Part shown: in pieces, positions 1-4,972 of the stretch
Numbering within the stretch: the first letter of the stretch is position 1
Layout of the letters: every line of letters starts with the position of its first letter
Origin: Intestinibacter sp.
Lineage (GTDB): Bacteria; Bacillota; Clostridia; Peptostreptococcales; Peptostreptococcaceae
Direction: 5' to 3'
Assembly: GCF_022780145.1 (NCBI RefSeq)
Contig: NZ_JALEXO010000303.1
Coordinates: forward strand, 1 to 5,737
Length of the DNA: 5,737 nt
Notes under the pieces: generated by a model
The model's database searches: none
What the model saw: the letters and a program-made list of their open reading frames with translations, nothing else
What the model was told of the DNA's origin: nothing
Position numbers and translations under genes: made by a program

Positions 1-144
1 GCAATGACAAGACAATATTTTTATCTAACTCAATTAAATGTGAGTTGTAAAAATAGATATAAAAGACTTATAAATATATGTTTTCCAGAATTTGAAGAAA
101 TATTTAAAGGCAGCAGAATATATGAAGAAACAGCATTAAACATA
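1..144 (+). pseudogene. IS110-family transposase fragment
   Basis: This is an internal piece of an IS110-type transposase, read in frame 1 and already open at the window edge. The recognisable stretch is the end of the N-terminal DEDD domain. It shows a basic, tyrosine-rich helix (LTRQYFYLTQLNVS here is LTQLNVSCKNRYKRL after the first residues), then the family hallmark FPEF near 88-99, and then IFKGSRIYEETALNI, which occupies the place where relatives have an F-G-x-T-A/S-L-x-L segment. IS110 transposases are about 400 residues long and end in a helix-hairpin-helix Transposase_20 domain. None of that follows here: after about 144 the frame reads unrelated residues and stops at 187-189. The downstream sequence instead encodes an integrase in another frame. 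I infer a relic truncated by deletion or recombination. The assignment rests on family pattern recognition only. Confidence 0.6.
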
Positions 145-731
145 ATGTATATGACAAACCGAAAGATGATAAAGGTAGGTGGTTTATAGGAACTACTAAA
201 ACAGAATCAGGAACTAGAAAAATTCATTTAAGTCAAACATTAAAAATAGCATTACAGAATTATAAAAAGAAACAAGACTATTATAAAAAATTATTTGGAA
301 GAAGATATATAAAGTATCGTGTTGAAGATGTTGTTAATTCGTATGGAAAAGTAATAGAACATAGAATAGTAAGAGAAGAATTAAGTAATAAAGAATCTGA
401 AAACATAGATTTAATTTTTACAAAAGAAAATGGATTATATCTTGGAACAGATATTACAAGAACACCATTTAAAATTATTCATAATGAATTAGGTATTAAA
501 AAGTGTAGATTTTATGATTTAAGAGGTAGTTATGCAACAAAGATTTTAAATAGTGGTGTTGAAATTAGAGATGTAGCCGATTTACTTGGACATAGAAATA
601 TAGAAACTACTGAAAACTTCTATATATCAAGTACAGAGGATTCAAGAAAATATGCTTCAGAAGTATTTGATAATATATCAAAATCAGAAACAATAGATAA
701 AATAATTAAATATAAAATTGATATTGAATAA
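126..731 (+). pseudogene. Tyrosine recombinase (integrase), C-terminal catalytic fragment
   Basis: This frame-3 coding stretch (201 codons, no credible start codon) is the 3' part of a phage- or ICE-type tyrosine recombinase, an enzyme that cuts and rejoins DNA at att sites. The text is clear from KHNVYDKPKDDKGRW onward. The beta-hairpin Lys lies in TTKTESGTRKI (codon 198-200). The second active-site Arg is in RFYDLRGSYAT (codon 522-524). The His is in LLGHRN (591-593) and the nucleophilic Tyr in TTENFY (621-623), with the usual ten-residue His-to-Tyr spacing. The DNA-binding N-terminus, core-binding domain and first catalytic Arg (the LR-x-GE region) are absent, and their place is taken by the IS110 fragment in another frame. 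The protein cannot be made intact, so the gene is a dead marker of an integrated element. The RFYDLRG variant, with Tyr where many relatives have His, occurs in this recombinase group. Confidence 0.85.
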
Positions 732-752
732 TAACTATTATTCCTCTCTCTT
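726..752 (+). terminator. Weak hairpin at the integrase stop
   Basis: The sequence GAATAAT, loop AACT, ATTATTC forms a 7-bp stem that overlaps the stop codon of the integrase remnant. It is followed by a pyrimidine tract (CTCTCTCTTT). It is nearly all A-T pairs and lacks a clean U-run, so it is at best a weak terminator. Confidence 0.25.
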
Positions 753-755
753 TAA

Positions 756-784
756 TTGACTATAAATATTAAATATTATATAAT
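756..784 (+). promoter_or_regulatory. Near-consensus SigA promoter without an intact gene
   Basis: The -35 hexamer TTGACT (756-761) is separated by exactly 17 bp from a perfect -10 TATAAT (779-784). Transcription would begin near 791 and run through 60 to 80 bases with two inverted repeats into the SEC-C remnant, ending at the hairpin at 1090-1121. It is the best vegetative promoter in the left half of the window, yet it faces no intact reading frame. It may be left over from the lost 5' part of a gene, belong to the mobile element, or drive a small RNA. Confidence 0.6.
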
Positions 785-802
785 ATAAAAGAATTACAAA
801 GG

Positions 803-849
803 TGCGAATATTATAATCGCAGATTTGTATATTACTATATTATATAGTA
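803..849 (+). repeat. Two inverted repeats in the presumed leader
   Basis: The first inverted repeat pairs TGCGA (803-807) with TCGCA (817-821) around a 9-nt loop. The second is a near-palindrome, TACTATAT (833-840), a single T, then ATATAGTA (842-849). Both lie just downstream of the promoter at 756-784. The second looks like an operator or a small RNA stem, but in DNA this AT-rich chance palindromes are common. I do not recognise a known riboswitch. Confidence 0.3.
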
Positions 850-850
850 G

Positions 851-1078
851 AATGATTGCAGTGAACGGATGTGGTCAATGTCCACATTTTGTCCACGTTG
901 GAGAAATACTTATAGTACAAATAATACAAATAATACAAATAATACAGATGATACCTAATACCGGAATACAATAAATACAAATAATACAGATAATACTATA
1001 AGTACAGATAATATAGGAACTTCAAGTTCATGTGGAAGCGGTAAAAAATACAAAAAATGCTGTGGAAAAAACAAATAA
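851..1078 (+). pseudogene. Broken SEC-C zinc-motif protein remnant
   Basis: Frame 2 ends in SSSCGSGKKYKKCCGKNK and a stop at 1076-1078, which is a clear SEC-C motif, the small zinc-binding tail found at the end of SecA and in many small bacterial proteins. The canonical motif is C-x-C, then eight residues, then C-C or C-H. Here the first Cys is Ser (AGT at 1025-1027, one base from TGT), so one metal ligand is missing. Upstream the same frame reads Asn-Asn-Thr and Asp-Asn-Thr repeats, is cut by TAA at 956-958, and resumes the same repeat pattern as far as 917 and then back to a stop at 848-850. There is no good ribosome binding site before the ATGs at 869 or 878, and no start codon after the internal stop. 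I read it as a degraded gene whose 5' part was lost or altered. An expressed short peptide is not excluded. Confidence 0.6.
917..1012 (+). repeat. 9-bp minisatellite (ACAAATAAT type)
   Basis: Three exact ACAAATAAT units (917-943) are followed by ACAGATGAT, an irregular stretch of 15 bases, and then ACAATAAAT, ACAAATAAT, ACAGATAAT, ACTATAAGT and ACAGATAAT. The unit is three codons, so it encodes Thr-Asn-Asn or Thr-Asp-Asn in frame 2 and keeps the other frames mostly open as well. Such arrays change copy number by slippage, which may explain the irregular segment and the in-frame stop at 956-958. The array sits just before the SEC-C motif and would have been a flexible polar linker. Confidence 0.7.
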
Positions 1079-1089
1079 ATTTGTTGATA

Positions 1090-1126
1090 AAAGGAGTTGC
1101 ATTAAATTGTGCAGCTCCTTTGTTTT
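1090..1126. terminator. Strong, probably bidirectional terminator
   Basis: A 12-bp stem pairs AAAGGAGTTGCA (1090-1101) with TGCAGCTCCTTT (1110-1121), with one G-U pair and an 8-nt loop. On the plus strand it is followed by GTTTTGG. On the minus strand it continues as TTTTATC. It lies between two convergent units, the SEC-C remnant on plus and the DUF1638 gene on minus (stop codon at 1136-1138), so it probably ends both. Confidence 0.75.
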
Positions 1127-1135
1127 GGTAAAACC

Positions 1136-1735
1136 TTATTGTACAGCTTCTTTGATTGTATCTATCATTAGATTTTCGAAAATACTTATATCTACATCCT
1201 CAACCTCTACAGGAACTTGAATTTTTTCGTATAATTCAAATATCATATCGTCTGTGATTTCAATTACACCTGTGTTTCCGATGATGGCATTTTCGTACAT
1301 GCCAAATTGATTTATTACATCGTAATTATCTACAGCATGGCTGAATTCATTTAACTGATCAAATTTTTCGACCCATCCTGATGTTAAGTATATATCTTTT
1401 CCTTCGACATAAGATTCAACAACTCTATCACCGATAATAGCTTCTAAGCAGTTTGACGGCTTGATAGTAACTATATTATTGTATTTTTTCAAAAACTCGA
1501 AAAATCTATAGTGACATTTAGAGCCGTAAAGAACTATTACCTTGTCGTATTCTACAGTCATTTTGTCCAATGCACCTGTAACATCTGCTTCTAATTTATC
1601 TAAATCAGTATGTAATCCGAAATGAAGATAAGTAACTTCAATATCGACATCGAATAAATTTTTATTTTTTATATCTTCTAAAACTTTTTCTAACTCAGGC
1701 TCAAATACTGAGCATGCTAAAATTCCTATTCTCAT
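1136..1735 (-). CDS. DUF1638 family protein, function unknown
   Basis: This encodes a complete 199-residue cytosolic protein with no signal peptide or membrane segment. It matches the DUF1638 pattern: an opening strand with Cys8 (GILACSV), a Leu-His pair in LHFGLHTDLDKL (His38, His42), a YGSKCH segment (Tyr70-His75) where relatives have YG-x-C, SNCLEAIIGDR (95-104) where relatives have HDC-x-x-LLG-x-R, and IYLTSGWVE (115-123), which corresponds to the family's YLT-x-GW. The conserved Cys and His residues suggest binding of a metal or cofactor, but no reaction is established as far as I know. In relatives the Asn before Cys96 is usually part of an H-D-C triplet, so this copy differs there. The start is supported by AGGAGG (plus-strand 1747-1752) 11 nt upstream of ATG, a slightly long spacing. 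The gene stands alone, divergent from yabG, with the hairpin at 1090-1121 behind it. No convincing -35 was found. The family call is confident, the function is not. Confidence 0.85.
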   Translation of the reverse strand: MRIGILACSVFEPELEKVLEDIKNKNLFDVDIEVTYLHFGLHTDLDKLEADVTGALDKMTVEYDKVIVLYGSKCHYRFFEFLKKYNNIVTIKPSNCLEAIIGDRVVESYVEGKDIYLTSGWVEKFDQLNEFSHAVDNYDVINQFGMYENAIIGNTGVIEITDDMIFELYEKIQVPVEVEDVDISIFENLMIDTIKEAVQ

Positions 1736-1828
1736 AATTATCTAGTCCTCCTATTTAGTTTAATTAAAACCATATATAAATTATATAATATTCTAATTTT
1801 AAATTGATACTTTTTGATGACTTTTGGA

Positions 1829-1855
1829 ACAAAAATAATTAAACAACATAATATA
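1829..1855 (+). promoter_or_regulatory. Candidate SigK promoter of yabG
   Basis: The mother-cell SigK consensus is AC at -35, 16 to 17 bp, then CATAnnnTA at -10. Here AC at 1829-1830 is followed by 16 bp and CATAATATA (1847-1855), a full match to CATAnnnTA. Transcription would start near 1862, giving a leader of about 20 nt that carries the ribosome binding site. This fits late mother-cell expression of yabG, as known in Bacillus and, as I recall, C. difficile. No SigA promoter is visible in this gap. Confidence 0.6.
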
Positions 1856-1883
1856 AACTAAATCGAGTAATAGGGGGATTACC

Positions 1884-2747
1884 ATGAAGGTTGGAGATAT
1901 TGTAGCTAGAAAGTCATATGACAAAGACATTGTTTTTAAAATCACTGATATCATAACTGATGATAATGGAGACAAAGTGGCTATATTAAAAGGGGTTGCT
2001 TTTAGAATTATAGCTGATGCGTATTTGAGTGATTTAGAATTATTGAAGCCTCCAGATATAAGAGAGGTTTTAATGGACAAAAATGTTGAAAATATTTTAT
2101 ATAGATCTCTTAAAAAAGCAAAGGAAAGAGAGAAAAAAAATATGCGCGGAATCCAAAAGTTAGCTCAATCAACAGCTAATGTCTACGGTATTCCAGGCAA
2201 AGTTCTTCAAATAGATGGAGATAAAGAATATTTGAAAATATGCTTAGATGTATATTCACAGCTGGGGATACCAGCGGTGGGAGTTGCAATCCCAGAAGCA
2301 AATCAATATAAAGAGGTTAAAAATTTATTGGAAAAACACAATCCCGATATATTAGTAATAACAGGTCATGATGCTATGCACGTGAAAAATGGGGATGTAA
2401 AAAATATAAACAATTACAGAAATTCATATAATTTTTTTAAGGCTGTAAAGGAAGCTAGAAAATGGCAGCCTAATTTAGATACCTTAGTTATATTCGCTGG
2501 AGCTTGTCAGTCTAATTATGAGGCTCTGATGAAGGCTGGAGCGAATTATGCTAGCTCACCAGGTAGAATTATGATACATGCACTAGACCCTGTATTTATA
2601 GTTGAAAAAATAGCTTGTTCTAGGATTGATATAGTTGTTCCTATAGAAGAAATATTGGAGCAGACAATTACAGGAATAAAGGGAATTGGTGGTTTTGAGA
2701 CAAGAGGTAAATTTAGATGGGCTATGCCAAGACCTTATTTATTGTAG
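1884..2747 (+). CDS. yabG: Sporulation-specific cysteine protease YabG
   Basis: YabG is a protease made in the mother cell late in sporulation. It trims spore coat proteins and, in C. difficile, processes the germination proteins preproSleC and CspBA. The 287-residue length is normal for the family. Residues 1-55 (KVGDIVARKSYDKDIVFKI) form a small SH3- or Tudor-like beta domain. Residues 70-100 are a basic helical linker, and the protease core follows from VYGIPGKVLQIDGD (100-113). ITGHDAMH places His162 and IFAGACQSNYEAL places Cys208. These are the likely catalytic pair, one residue off the His161/Cys207 that I recall for C. difficile. The conserved ASSPGRIMIHALDPVFI block (223-239) is intact. 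The ATG at 1884 follows TAGGGGGAT with suitable spacing. The gene has its own SigK-type promoter, reads away from the DUF1638 gene and is followed by veg, the same neighbour as in Bacillus subtilis. Confidence 0.96.
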   Translation: MKVGDIVARKSYDKDIVFKITDIITDDNGDKVAILKGVAFRIIADAYLSDLELLKPPDIREVLMDKNVENILYRSLKKAKEREKKNMRGIQKLAQSTANVYGIPGKVLQIDGDKEYLKICLDVYSQLGIPAVGVAIPEANQYKEVKNLLEKHNPDILVITGHDAMHVKNGDVKNINNYRNSYNFFKAVKEARKWQPNLDTLVIFAGACQSNYEALMKAGANYASSPGRIMIHALDPVFIVEKIACSRIDIVVPIEEILEQTITGIKGIGGFETRGKFRWAMPRPYLL

Positions 2748-2814
2748 AAATATATAGAAGTCAAAATTTAATTAACATTTTGAAAATTAAATCAAAACCA
2801 TACACTTTGATAAA

Positions 2815-2844
2815 AATACGGTAAATTTAAAATAATACTGTATT
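2815..2844 (+). terminator. Possible weak hairpin downstream of yabG
   Basis: AATACGGTA (2815-2823) pairs with TACTGTATT (2836-2844) over 9 bp with one G-U pair, around a 12-nt loop. No U-run follows (CTTAAAAAAT), so termination would be inefficient. No better terminator was seen between yabG and veg, so late yabG transcripts may read into veg. Confidence 0.25.
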
Positions 2845-2858
2845 CTTAAAAAATACTA

Positions 2859-2887
2859 TTGACAATAGAGTAAAAAATATATAAAAT
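2859..2887 (+). promoter_or_regulatory. Upstream veg promoter (SigA type)
   Basis: A perfect -35 TTGACA (2859-2864), a 17-bp spacer and TAAAAT (2882-2887, one mismatch to TATAAT) form a good vegetative promoter 44 bp upstream of the second veg promoter. Confidence 0.55.
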
Positions 2888-2902
2888 TATTAGTTTATAC
2901 GT

Positions 2903-2931
2903 TTGACAAATTTCCTTTTTTATGATATTAT
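2903..2931 (+). promoter_or_regulatory. Proximal veg promoter (SigA, extended -10)
   Basis: A perfect -35 TTGACA (2903-2908) is followed by 17 bp and TATTAT (2926-2931), with TG at 2923-2924 giving an extended -10. Transcription would start near 2938, about 25 nt before the veg start codon. The veg promoter of B. subtilis is a classic strong SigA promoter, and this one looks similarly strong. Confidence 0.8.
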
Positions 2932-2962
2932 GTAAACATATAAAAATAAAGAAGGTGATGTT

Positions 2963-3232
2963 GTGGCTACTGTTCAAACTTTGGATAAGATTAGAGTAAC
3001 TTTAAAGAAACACTTAGGAAAGACTATAGTATTAAAGGCCAACAAAGGTAGAAAACAGGTTGTTACAAAAGTTGGAGTATTAGAAAATGTATATCCAAGT
3101 GTTTTTGTAGTAAAATTAGGTGGAACATCAGATGGAAATCAAAGAGTGTCTTATAGCTACTCTGATTTATTGACAGCAAATGTAAAATTACAAATTTGCA
3201 AAACTACAGATGATACATTAAATGCAAGTTAA
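2963..3232 (+). CDS. veg: Veg protein (biofilm-associated, Sm-like fold)
   Basis: Veg is a small, abundant, vegetatively expressed protein. In B. subtilis it stimulates biofilm matrix production and has been linked to spore outgrowth. The 89 residues match the family in length (86 in B. subtilis) and in pattern: TLDKIRVTLKKHLGKTIVLKANKGRK (7-32) with its basic patch, then VGVLENVYPSVFVVKL (38-53), and a serine/tyrosine-rich VSYSYSDLLT (62-71). The fold is probably a small Sm-like beta barrel. The start is GTG at 2963, preceded by AAGGTGAT (2952-2959), a long match to the anti-Shine-Dalgarno sequence. The ATG at 2958 is out of frame. Two SigA-type promoters drive it and a strong terminator follows, so it is probably monocistronic. 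Confidence 0.95.
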   Translation: MATVQTLDKIRVTLKKHLGKTIVLKANKGRKQVVTKVGVLENVYPSVFVVKLGGTSDGNQRVSYSYSDLLTANVKLQICKTTDDTLNAS

Positions 3233-3266
3233 AATTATACCTATTAAATAGGTGTAATTTTTTTTT
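3232..3266 (+). terminator. Intrinsic terminator of veg
   Basis: A 12-bp stem pairs AAATTATACCTA (3232-3243) with TAGGTGTAATTT (3249-3260), with one G-U pair and a 5-nt loop. The stem overlaps the last base of the veg stop codon and runs into a U-tract through 3266. It separates veg transcription from sipL. Confidence 0.9.
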
Positions 3267-3301
3267 GTCCTGATAAATATAATTTAATAGTTAAATTATA
3301 T

Positions 3302-3307
3302 GGGAGG
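3302..3307 (+). promoter_or_regulatory. Ribosome binding site that fixes the sipL start
   Basis: GGGAGG is placed 7 nt before GTG at 3315. The longer reading begins with ATG at 3300, whose codons overlap this very site and which has no Shine-Dalgarno sequence of its own. The GTG is therefore the likely start. Confidence 0.8.
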
Positions 3308-3314
3308 GATAGCT

Positions 3315-4865
3315 GTGGAGTTAATTAAGGATATTATTAAAATAGACAATAGGATGGACTTCGGGAAATTTCAAACCTTTATAGAAGCTGAAAATGTTGT
3401 TCCAGATAGAAAATCGGATGTGTACGATATTGTCGACACTATGGGATACATAGTAATTAGAAAGGTTGAAATGCTAGAAGGTAAAATAACCTGTAGAGGA
3501 AGCTTTAATTATAATGTTATTTATGTTGCGGATGACAAGAGTACAATATCAAATATAAGCGGCAAGATCGAGATAAATGAAGTTATAGAGAAGGATAATG
3601 TTGTTCCTGATATGGAATATATGCTTTTTCCTGAGGTAGAGCATATGGATTGCACTATAATGAACGAAAGAAAGATAAAGGTAGGCGCTCTAATCAATAT
3701 AAGAGGGAGCTTATTTGAAAAGCAGAGATTAGACATAGTGAAGGATGTTTCTCAGGTTGAAGGTATACAGAAGCATAGAAAGGAAATTTCATTTCAAGAT
3801 ATAGTTGGAATTGAAAAATCAGAAAATGTAGTCAGAGATACGATTACAGTTAATGTCGAGGAAATAGAAGATATTATAAATATAACACCTAGCTTAAGGG
3901 TTAAAGAAAGCCGAATAACAGATAATAAAGTTATAATAGGCGGTGTATTAGAAATAAATCCTCTAGCTTGCACTTATGATTCAGAAATTGTAGAGCTAGA
4001 TAAAGTTGGCATTGATTTTACACAGTTTATAGAAGTGCCTGGAGTATTTGATGGAATGAATGAAGAGATACTTATGAATATAGGTGATTTCAATTATGAG
4101 TTTAAACGAAATCCAGATAATAATACAGGGCTTTTAGAAGTAGAATGCACAGTTTTTTCAAAGGTCAAGGTCAGCGAAGAGGTGACTAGAGAAGTACTTC
4201 AGGATGCTTATTCTCCTCAGAAAATAATCAAATTTGAACATAGACTTATAAATTTAAATAAAACCTTATTATCGTCAAATGATAGCTTTTTAGTAAGAGA
4301 AAATTTAAGCTATGATAATGATGATGTTCAAATAAAGGATATTGTAAATATTTGCTGTAATGCATCTATAGAAAATACTTATATAGAGGGTTCTAATTGT
4401 GTAATACAGGGCATAATAAAGGCAGATATACTTTTTATCCCTGTTGAAGGCTTGAAGATGATTTATAAAATAAATGAAGAGATCCCTTTTGAACATGAAT
4501 TAGAAGTAAATAAATTATCAGATACATGTTCAGTATTTAATACAATTTGTATCGAAAAGGTAGATGCTGATTTAAATAGAAATCAAATTGAATTAAATGT
4601 AAAAATAGGCAGATTCATAGAGGTAATCGATAAAAAAGCGGAGAGTTTCATAATAAAAGGAGAAGACAAAGGAGAATATGATCTATCGAAGGCTCCAAGT
4701 ATAATTATATATATTTGCAAAGAAAACGATAATTTATGGGATATAGCTAAAAAATACAATACGACAGAAGAAGAAATAGCTCAAACAAATGAGATTGATG
4801 TAAATGAAAATTTAGTTCCAGGTAAATGTCTAATTTTAGAAAAGAAAGTTACACAAAATGAATAA
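3315..4865 (+). CDS. sipL: SpoIVA-interacting coat protein SipL (SPOCS repeats, LysM)
   Basis: SipL works in the mother cell at the forespore surface. It binds the SpoIVA ATPase and helps localise the basement layer of the spore coat, a role like that of SpoVID in Bacillus. With the GTG start it has 516 residues. Three SPOCS (DUF3794) beta-rich repeats can be placed roughly at 29-98 (VVPDRKSDVYDIVDT), 167-245 (ENVVRDTITVNVEEIEDI) and 329-398 (LSYDNDDVQIKDIVNI). A C-terminal LysM domain lies at about 462-508 (NDNLWDIAKKYNTTEEEI, ending VPGKCLILEKK). In this numbering Ile463 and Trp475 fall exactly where I recall the SpoIVA-contact residues of C. difficile SipL, which supports both identity and start. 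There is no signal peptide. In C. difficile the gene belongs to the SigE regulon, but I found no convincing SigE promoter in the 48 bases after the veg terminator. Confidence 0.93.
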   Translation: MELIKDIIKIDNRMDFGKFQTFIEAENVVPDRKSDVYDIVDTMGYIVIRKVEMLEGKITCRGSFNYNVIYVADDKSTISNISGKIEINEVIEKDNVVPDMEYMLFPEVEHMDCTIMNERKIKVGALINIRGSLFEKQRLDIVKDVSQVEGIQKHRKEISFQDIVGIEKSENVVRDTITVNVEEIEDIINITPSLRVKESRITDNKVIIGGVLEINPLACTYDSEIVELDKVGIDFTQFIEVPGVFDGMNEEILMNIGDFNYEFKRNPDNNTGLLEVECTVFSKVKVSEEVTREVLQDAYSPQKIIKFEHRLINLNKTLLSSNDSFLVRENLSYDNDDVQIKDIVNICCNASIENTYIEGSNCVIQGIIKADILFIPVEGLKMIYKINEEIPFEHELEVNKLSDTCSVFNTICIEKVDADLNRNQIELNVKIGRFIEVIDKKAESFIIKGEDKGEYDLSKAPSIIIYICKENDNLWDIAKKYNTTEEEIAQTNEIDVNENLVPGKCLILEKKVTQNE

Positions 4866-4870
4866 AGAAA

Positions 4871-4908
4871 AAAATAATAGGGGATAACGTCCCCTATTAT
4901 TTTGTTTT
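4871..4908 (+). terminator. Strong intrinsic terminator of sipL
   Basis: A perfect 14-bp stem runs from AAAATAATAGGGGA (4871-4884) through loop TAACG to TCCCCTATTATTTT (4890-4903), followed by GTTTTG. It begins five bases after the sipL stop codon and insulates ispE. Confidence 0.93.
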
Positions 4909-4972
4909 GTAGTATAATTATAATTAGTAATGCATTATACGATATACAAAGAAAAACATTGAGGAGGCTAAA

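Noticed and set aside
134..141. A TTAAAC stretch in the frame overlap as a programmed -1 frameshift site
   Set aside because: The heptamer ATTAAAC does not allow good re-pairing in the -1 frame, and the two frames encode parts of different protein families.
785..870. A known riboswitch or other cis-regulatory RNA
   Set aside because: None of the conserved cores I know (c-di-GMP, SAM, TPP, T-box and others) can be read here; only short AT-rich stems are seen.
852..974. A 40-codon frame-3 reading with CGQCPHF and a run of Ile-Ile-Gln
   Set aside because: No ribosome binding site precedes it, and its second half is only the other-frame reading of the 9-bp repeat, which stays open in several frames. 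The frame-2 SEC-C reading is far better supported.
1032..1220. Plus-strand 62-codon frame overlapping the terminator and the end of the DUF1638 gene
   Set aside because: It is a shadow: it overlaps the clear SEC-C frame, crosses a strong terminator and has no family resemblance.
1780..1808. Minus-strand promoter for the DUF1638 gene using ATTATA at 1780-1785 as the -10
   Set aside because: The -10 is perfect on the minus strand, but the matching -35 position has at most two of six consensus bases.
1799..2080. Minus-strand 93-codon frame over the yabG promoter and start
   Set aside because: It lies opposite a well-recognised gene, has no good ribosome binding site and its residues look like the complement of yabG.
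3267..3314. SigE promoter for sipL
   Set aside because: The family regulation predicts one, but no CATA-type -10 with a matching -35 is visible in this gap.
3521..3736. Minus-strand 71-codon hydrophobic frame inside sipL
   Set aside because: Antisense shadow of a conserved gene, without its own start signals. The same applies to the minus-strand frame at 4305-4496.
4904..4940. A SigA promoter for ispE built on TATAAT at 4913 or 4919, and the GTATAAT/ATTATAC inverted repeat (4912-4918 and 4934-4940) as an operator
   Set aside because: No -35 hexamer stands at 16 to 18 bp from either hexamer, and a 7-bp AT-rich repeat is likely by chance here.
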